DNA of 21,566 bases from an uncultured bacterium. GTDB taxonomy: Bacteria > Patescibacteriota > Minisyncoccia > Phycocordibacterales > UBA9973. The DNA is taken from assembly GCA_903907175.1 (NCBI GenBank), contig CAIVNB010000055.1, forward strand, positions 1 through 21,566, read 5' to 3'. The position numbers were made by a program, and so were the translations under genes. The notes beneath the pieces were generated by a model. It did not search any database, was not told where the DNA came from, and saw only the letters and a program-made list of their open reading frames with translations. Of this stretch, positions 18,938-21,566 are shown piece by piece (the first letter of the stretch is position 1; the number at the start of each line of letters is the position of its first letter).

Positions 18938-19696
18938 CTATAATATCTTGTATTTTTTTGATTTCACTAATTTTATTGAATCGTAGTCATCTTTTTTCTT
19001 AAATTCATATTGCCAAATTAAATACTCATCAACTCTTTTTTCAAAAAATAATAAAATAACTTTTTTATTTGTGTGTTCTGACCATTGCCTATAAGGATAA
19101 TACAATTGTCGTATGATAGTATTTTTTGTTGAAGAATTTTTTGCTTCAATAAGAACTACCTGGTTTTCTCCTTCATATCCAGCATCAACTTCAGTTTGAA
19201 CTCCTTCTGTGTCAATTAAATTATTTCCAATTTGATAACTAAATTTAGGAGTATATTTTCTACCACGTATAGTTAAAACAAGAGTAGGGTCTCCCATAAA
19301 TGTTCTAATAAGACTAGAAGCATAAGCAAAATCAAGGTGTTGCATTTCTGAATTTCCAATTTTTGCTGTATCTAAATCAAAACTTAATTTGGTATTATAT
19401 ATTTCTGCTTCACCTTTGATATCAGGAATATCAACATATCCTTCACCTTTTAAAATTACATAATATTTATTTTTTACAGGTAATAAAATTAATCCATTTT
19501 TTTTCATTATTTCTGGAATACTTTCTCTTGTGTCCATTTTACACAAACAACGCACTTCTTTCTCATTAGTTTTTTTAAAATCTTGTACTGATTTTTTTAT
19601 CATTTCTGCAGATAAATAAAAAGGGCCCTTAGAAAAATCATTCTCTAAAATTTTGTTATCTTCAAATATTTTTTCCCATGAATTATTGTTTGCCAT
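18938..19696 (-). CDS. Type II restriction endonuclease (PD-(D/E)XK fold)
   Basis: A 252-aa protein between the two methyltransferases of the operon. The nuclease core is in the second half: TEVDAGYEGENQVVLIEAKN, with Asp171, Glu184 and Lys186 as the D-x(n)-E-x-K metal site, then an amphipathic helix with RQLYYPYRQW (196-205) and a strand KKVILLFFEKR. The N-terminal ~150 residues (for example EVRCLCKMDTRESIP and LKGEGYVDIPDI) resemble a conserved block that I have seen in restriction enzymes paired with Dam-like methyltransferases, and may hold the recognition function. The cleavage site is unknown. It is transcribed with the methyltransferases, with gaps of 4-5 nt on both sides; no controller protein gene is present. 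Confidence 0.8.
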   Translation of the reverse strand: MANNNSWEKIFEDNKILENDFSKGPFYLSAEMIKKSVQDFKKTNEKEVRCLCKMDTRESIPEIMKKNGLILLPVKNKYYVILKGEGYVDIPDIKGEAEIYNTKLSFDLDTAKIGNSEMQHLDFAYASSLIRTFMGDPTLVLTIRGRKYTPKFSYQIGNNLIDTEGVQTEVDAGYEGENQVVLIEAKNSSTKNTIIRQLYYPYRQWSEHTNKKVILLFFEKRVDEYLIWQYEFKKKDDYDSIKLVKSKKYKIL

Positions 19697-19700
19697 TTAA

Positions 19701-20045
19701 TTACTTTTCTTGTGTACCAATTATAATGTCAGTCTGATTAGGATTTTTATTCTCGATAAATTGACCAATTATTGGCTGAGAATAAATTGCCTGATTTACA
19801 CCTTCAGCATTATATCCTTTCCCTTTTAAAAAATTTAATATCTGATGCCCAAAATTAAATGCCTCTTGGTCTCCCATAACAGAAGTTATTGTAATTTTTT
19901 TTCCCTTTTTCAAATTATCTAAAAGCTGTTTTCCCGATTGTTCATCAACCCTTCTTGGCTGTGGACCTAAATTAACCACACCAGCAGTAATACCTCCCGA
20001 TTGATTAAAACTATTAATATTAAACATATTTTTATCATCTTGCAT
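19701..20045 (-). CDS. 114-aa operon protein with NQxGGxT motif (unknown function)
   Basis: An uncharacterised protein within the restriction-modification operon. It begins with a short disordered-looking head that includes FNINSFNQSGGITAGVVN (8-25) and then GPQPRR. The remaining ~75 residues look like a compact alpha/beta domain: KKITITSVMGDQEAFNFGHQ, ILNFLKGKGYNAEGVNQAIY, QPIIGQFIENKNP and the end strand TDIIIGTQ. No catalytic motif is visible. The head repeats a motif of the neighbouring membrane protein (see findings). It is 4 nt from both neighbours, so it is co-translated with the nuclease. A role as adaptor, regulator or part of a second defence activity is inference. Confidence 0.75.
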   Translation of the reverse strand: MQDDKNMFNINSFNQSGGITAGVVNLGPQPRRVDEQSGKQLLDNLKKGKKITITSVMGDQEAFNFGHQILNFLKGKGYNAEGVNQAIYSQPIIGQFIENKNPNQTDIIIGTQEK

Positions 20046-20049
20046 ATAA

Positions 20050-20310
20050 TTAAAAAATTAATCTGATAATGATTTCCACGAGAACTCCTACGACTATCGC
20101 AAACAAAAAACCTTCTTTTCTACATTTCCAAATAATTTGACTATTTATTTGCTCGCTATTTTTTAATCCTACAGTTTCCCCTCCATTCTGATTATGTGAT
20201 GTAACATTTGTTGTATTGTATTGATTCATAATAATGATTTGAGAATTAAAATCCTTTGCTGATAATAATAAGATTTCCTTAGGTAAAATACTTAATTTCT
20301 TAAATTCCAT
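20050..20310 (-). CDS. 86-aa tail-anchored membrane protein in the restriction-modification operon
   Basis: An unrecognised protein. Residues 1-27 form a hydrophobic/charged start (KKLSILPKEILLLSAKDF). Then comes NTTNVTSHNQNGGETVGLKN (32-51), which shares N-x-x-S-x-N-Q-x-G-G-x-T-x-G-x-x-N with the next protein. A basic WKCRKEG precedes a single C-terminal hydrophobic helix (66-86, FLFAIVVGVLVEIIIRLIF), so it should be anchored in the membrane by its tail with the N-terminus inside. The start is 5 nt after the Dam-type gene stop and the next gene follows after 4 nt. An internal ATG at 20229 would give a 59-aa form but would leave an 87-nt gap unlike the rest of this operon. Confidence 0.7.
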   Translation of the reverse strand: MEFKKLSILPKEILLLSAKDFNSQIIIMNQYNTTNVTSHNQNGGETVGLKNSEQINSQIIWKCRKEGFLFAIVVGVLVEIIIRLIF

Positions 20311-20315
20311 TTAGA

Positions 20316-21278
20316 TTAATAATTAGTTACTAATACTTCGGTAATTTTACCTCTTCCAGAAGCTTTTGAATTAATTGCACGACCTGCTTCAACTTTTGTA
20401 ATTCGAACTCCTTTATGCCCTGAATAAATATTATTTATTAAAGATGTATCAGAATTTGAAAGCATTACAAAGCAACCTCTCTTGTGTAATTCAAGAAAAG
20501 TATTTCGGAGTTCTATTTGTTCTTTTTCTAAAAATGCCTCTTTGGTGTAACTCGTAAACGAAGCAGTTTTACTAACTGGAAAATAGGGAGGATCAAAGTA
20601 AACAAAATCCCCTTTCTTTGCTTTCTTTAGCACTTCTTTGTAATCCTGACATTTTATTTCAACATTTTTGAGTACTTTTGAAACTCGACGTAAATTTTGC
20701 TCGTCACAAATAAGCGGGTTTGAATATTTTCCAAATGGAACATTGAATCCCCCCTTGCTATTTACTCGATACATTCCATTGAAACAAGTTCTATTTAAAT
20801 AAATAAATCTCGAAGCAACTTCAATGTCAGATAACTTCTTAGGATCTTTTGTACGAATTTTTAAAAAATATTCTTTTTCATATTTGTGTTTCTTTAAGGA
20901 TTTTGCAAGCTCATCAATATTATTTTTTATAACATTGTAAGTAATCACAAGCTCATTATTCAGATCAGATAAAAATGCTTTTTCAGGAAGCAAATCGAAA
21001 AATACTGCTCCACCACCTACAAACGGCTCAAAGTATCTACCATTTATTAAATTAAATTTTTCTGGAGGGTATAAATTTCTTAATTTAAATTGAACAAGTA
21101 ATTGACGTTTCCCGCCAACCCACTTTACAAATGGTTTTGGTTTTTCTTTTAAAGACTCATCTTCCATTCCTATCGAAAAATTATCCATGTAAGCAAAAGA
21201 ACGAGCCACATTGTGCGCATAAATATGATTTAGATTGTGCTTATTTTGTATTTTTTTGGCAATATTAGCGACAGTCAT
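20316..21278 (-). CDS. Dam-type DNA adenine N6-methyltransferase (D12 class)
   Basis: A D12-class N6-adenine methyltransferase of 320 aa. The core begins KPFVKWVGGKRQL (48-60), the SAM-binding motif I is FEPFVGGGAVFFDL (83-96), FLSDLNNELVITYN carries the acidic ribose-binding residue, FNGMYRVNSKGGFNVPFGKY (166-185) is the signature of the Dam/DpnM group, and the catalytic YFDPPY is at 227-232. Dam homologues usually methylate GATC, but the site here is not proven. The N-terminal ~45 residues are extra: MTVANIAKKIQNKHNLNHIY could be a small DNA-binding helix region or a mistaken start (ATG at 21188 or 21167 also fits). It is the first gene of a five-gene operon, with a promoter just ahead of 21278. 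Confidence 0.93.
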   Translation of the reverse strand: MTVANIAKKIQNKHNLNHIYAHNVARSFAYMDNFSIGMEDESLKEKPKPFVKWVGGKRQLLVQFKLRNLYPPEKFNLINGRYFEPFVGGGAVFFDLLPEKAFLSDLNNELVITYNVIKNNIDELAKSLKKHKYEKEYFLKIRTKDPKKLSDIEVASRFIYLNRTCFNGMYRVNSKGGFNVPFGKYSNPLICDEQNLRRVSKVLKNVEIKCQDYKEVLKKAKKGDFVYFDPPYFPVSKTASFTSYTKEAFLEKEQIELRNTFLELHKRGCFVMLSNSDTSLINNIYSGHKGVRITKVEAGRAINSKASGRGKITEVLVTNY

Positions 21279-21297
21279 ATATGCATATATTCTAGCA
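21277..21297 (-). promoter_or_regulatory. Promoter and possible operator of the restriction-modification operon
   Basis: Read leftward: TGCTAGAAT (21297-21289), an extended -10 with TAGAAT, ending 10 nt before the ATG at 21278. A perfect 14-bp palindrome, ATATATGCATATAT (21277-21290), spans the gap between the -10 and the start codon, touching both. This is where an autorepressor would act; whether it does is unknown. Confidence 0.45.
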
Positions 21298-21320
21298 CTT
21301 TACCCATAAAAAACTACTAT

Positions 21321-21351
21321 AAAAATATCAATAGTTGCCCTTGATATTTTA
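21321..21351 (-). terminator. AT-rich hairpin, probable terminator of the partial membrane-protein gene
   Basis: A 10-bp perfect inverted repeat, AAAATATCAA (21322-21331) and TTGATATTTT (21341-21350), with a 9-nt loop. Read leftward it is followed by TTATAG after the TTTT arm. It lies between the partial gene stop and the promoter of the restriction-modification operon. The stem is AT-rich, so the strength is moderate. Apart from this hairpin and the promoter, the 99-bp gap 21279-21377 holds nothing I can identify. Confidence 0.5.
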
Positions 21352-21377
21352 CATCTACGCTATCGCTGAGATTAGAT

Positions 21378-21566
21378 TTAGCCTATTTGGAAATTATTAA
21401 AAGCAAAGAAAACAACTATAATAAAAAAAGAAATCGCCATAAATACAATTAGAACTATATGTAGAATATAAAGAAAAACTTTATTTATTTTAAAAATTTT
21501 TAAAATTATTAATGGTACTAAAAAACTTATTATTGGTACTATTATAAAAATATATAAAAAAGGTAA
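21378..21566 (-). CDS. C-terminus of a membrane protein, cut by the window edge
   Basis: The frame is open from the right edge of the window to a TAA at 21378, 62 codons. The product is very hydrophobic, with two membrane segments (LPFLYIFIIVPIISFLVPL near the start, and FMAISFFIIVVFFAF near the end) joined by a basic loop KIFKINK, and a short polar tail NNFQIG. Alternating hydrophobic segments with a basic cytoplasmic loop are consistent with a small polytopic membrane protein. In DNA this AT-rich a chance open frame would also look hydrophobic, so confidence is moderate; a hairpin terminator just downstream supports a real gene. Confidence 0.5.
   Translation of the reverse strand, partial: LPFLYIFIIVPIISFLVPLIILKIFKINKVFLYILHIVLIVFMAISFFIIVVFFAFNNFQIG

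Noticed and set aside
1..21566. CRISPR array, insertion sequence, prophage or integrase genes.
   Set aside because: No regularly spaced repeats, no transposase, recombinase or phage structural motifs were seen on either strand; the only dispersed repeat is the short palindrome.

Overview
The window looks like a chromosomal segment of an ultra-small, AT-rich bacterium of the Candidate Phyla Radiation (Patescibacteria, probably a Parcubacteria-type lineage). This is inference from gene content and style: an RNase J with a long basic N-terminal extension, a DUF5679 zinc-ribbon microprotein, a DUF4430 anchored protein, MscL with a zinc-ribbon tail, a one-domain asparaginase-like protein, many short orphan proteins, tiny intergenic gaps and almost no Shine-Dalgarno sequences. 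UGA ends at least one gene (the acetyltransferase at 9219), so the standard bacterial code applies rather than the UGA=Gly code. No tRNA, rRNA, CRISPR array or transposase was found.

Layout. 1-4.5 kb (+): the end of a peptide-type ABC substrate-binding protein, RNase J and an MFS transporter. 4.5-5.4 kb: a divergent pair, a RibL/TagD-type nucleotidyltransferase (-) and a DUF4430 protein (+), with overlapping promoters. 5.5-8.3 kb (-): asparaginase-like, an unknown 152-aa protein, NUDIX hydrolase, endonuclease/exonuclease/phosphatase-family enzyme and CPBP membrane protease. 8.3-10.9 kb (-): CYTH protein, transglutaminase-like protein, GNAT acetyltransferase and a family II pyrophosphatase-like DHH/DHHA2 protein cut in two by one in-frame UAA. 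11.0-11.6 kb: DUF5679 protein (-) and a 63-aa orphan (+) with the window's only strong Shine-Dalgarno. 11.6-13.4 kb (-): a small membrane protein and guaA. 13.4-15.8 kb: zinc-ribbon microprotein (+), RipA-like membrane protein, AlkD, MscL, a 48-aa membrane microprotein and a two-helix membrane protein (all -). 15.9-18.1 kb: orphan proteins, PspC, a two-gene + cassette with a structured leader and 3' RNA, peroxiredoxin, and three copies of a palindromic repeat. 18.2-21.3 kb (-): a compact five-gene restriction-modification operon. 21.4 kb to the end (-): the C-terminus of a membrane protein.

Two system-level observations stand out. First, at least ten genes have a -10 hexamer ending exactly 6-7 nt before the start codon, several with a 17-bp-spaced -35, so leaderless transcription appears to be the normal way to start a transcript here. 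Second, the restriction-modification operon (Dam-type methyltransferase, tail-anchored membrane protein, 114-aa protein, PD-(D/E)XK nuclease, second methyltransferase; all gaps 4-5 nt) contains two extra small proteins that share a motif, N-Q-x-G-G-x-T-x-G-x-x-N. Neither belongs to a standard type II system, which makes this the best candidate in the window for an undescribed defence arrangement.
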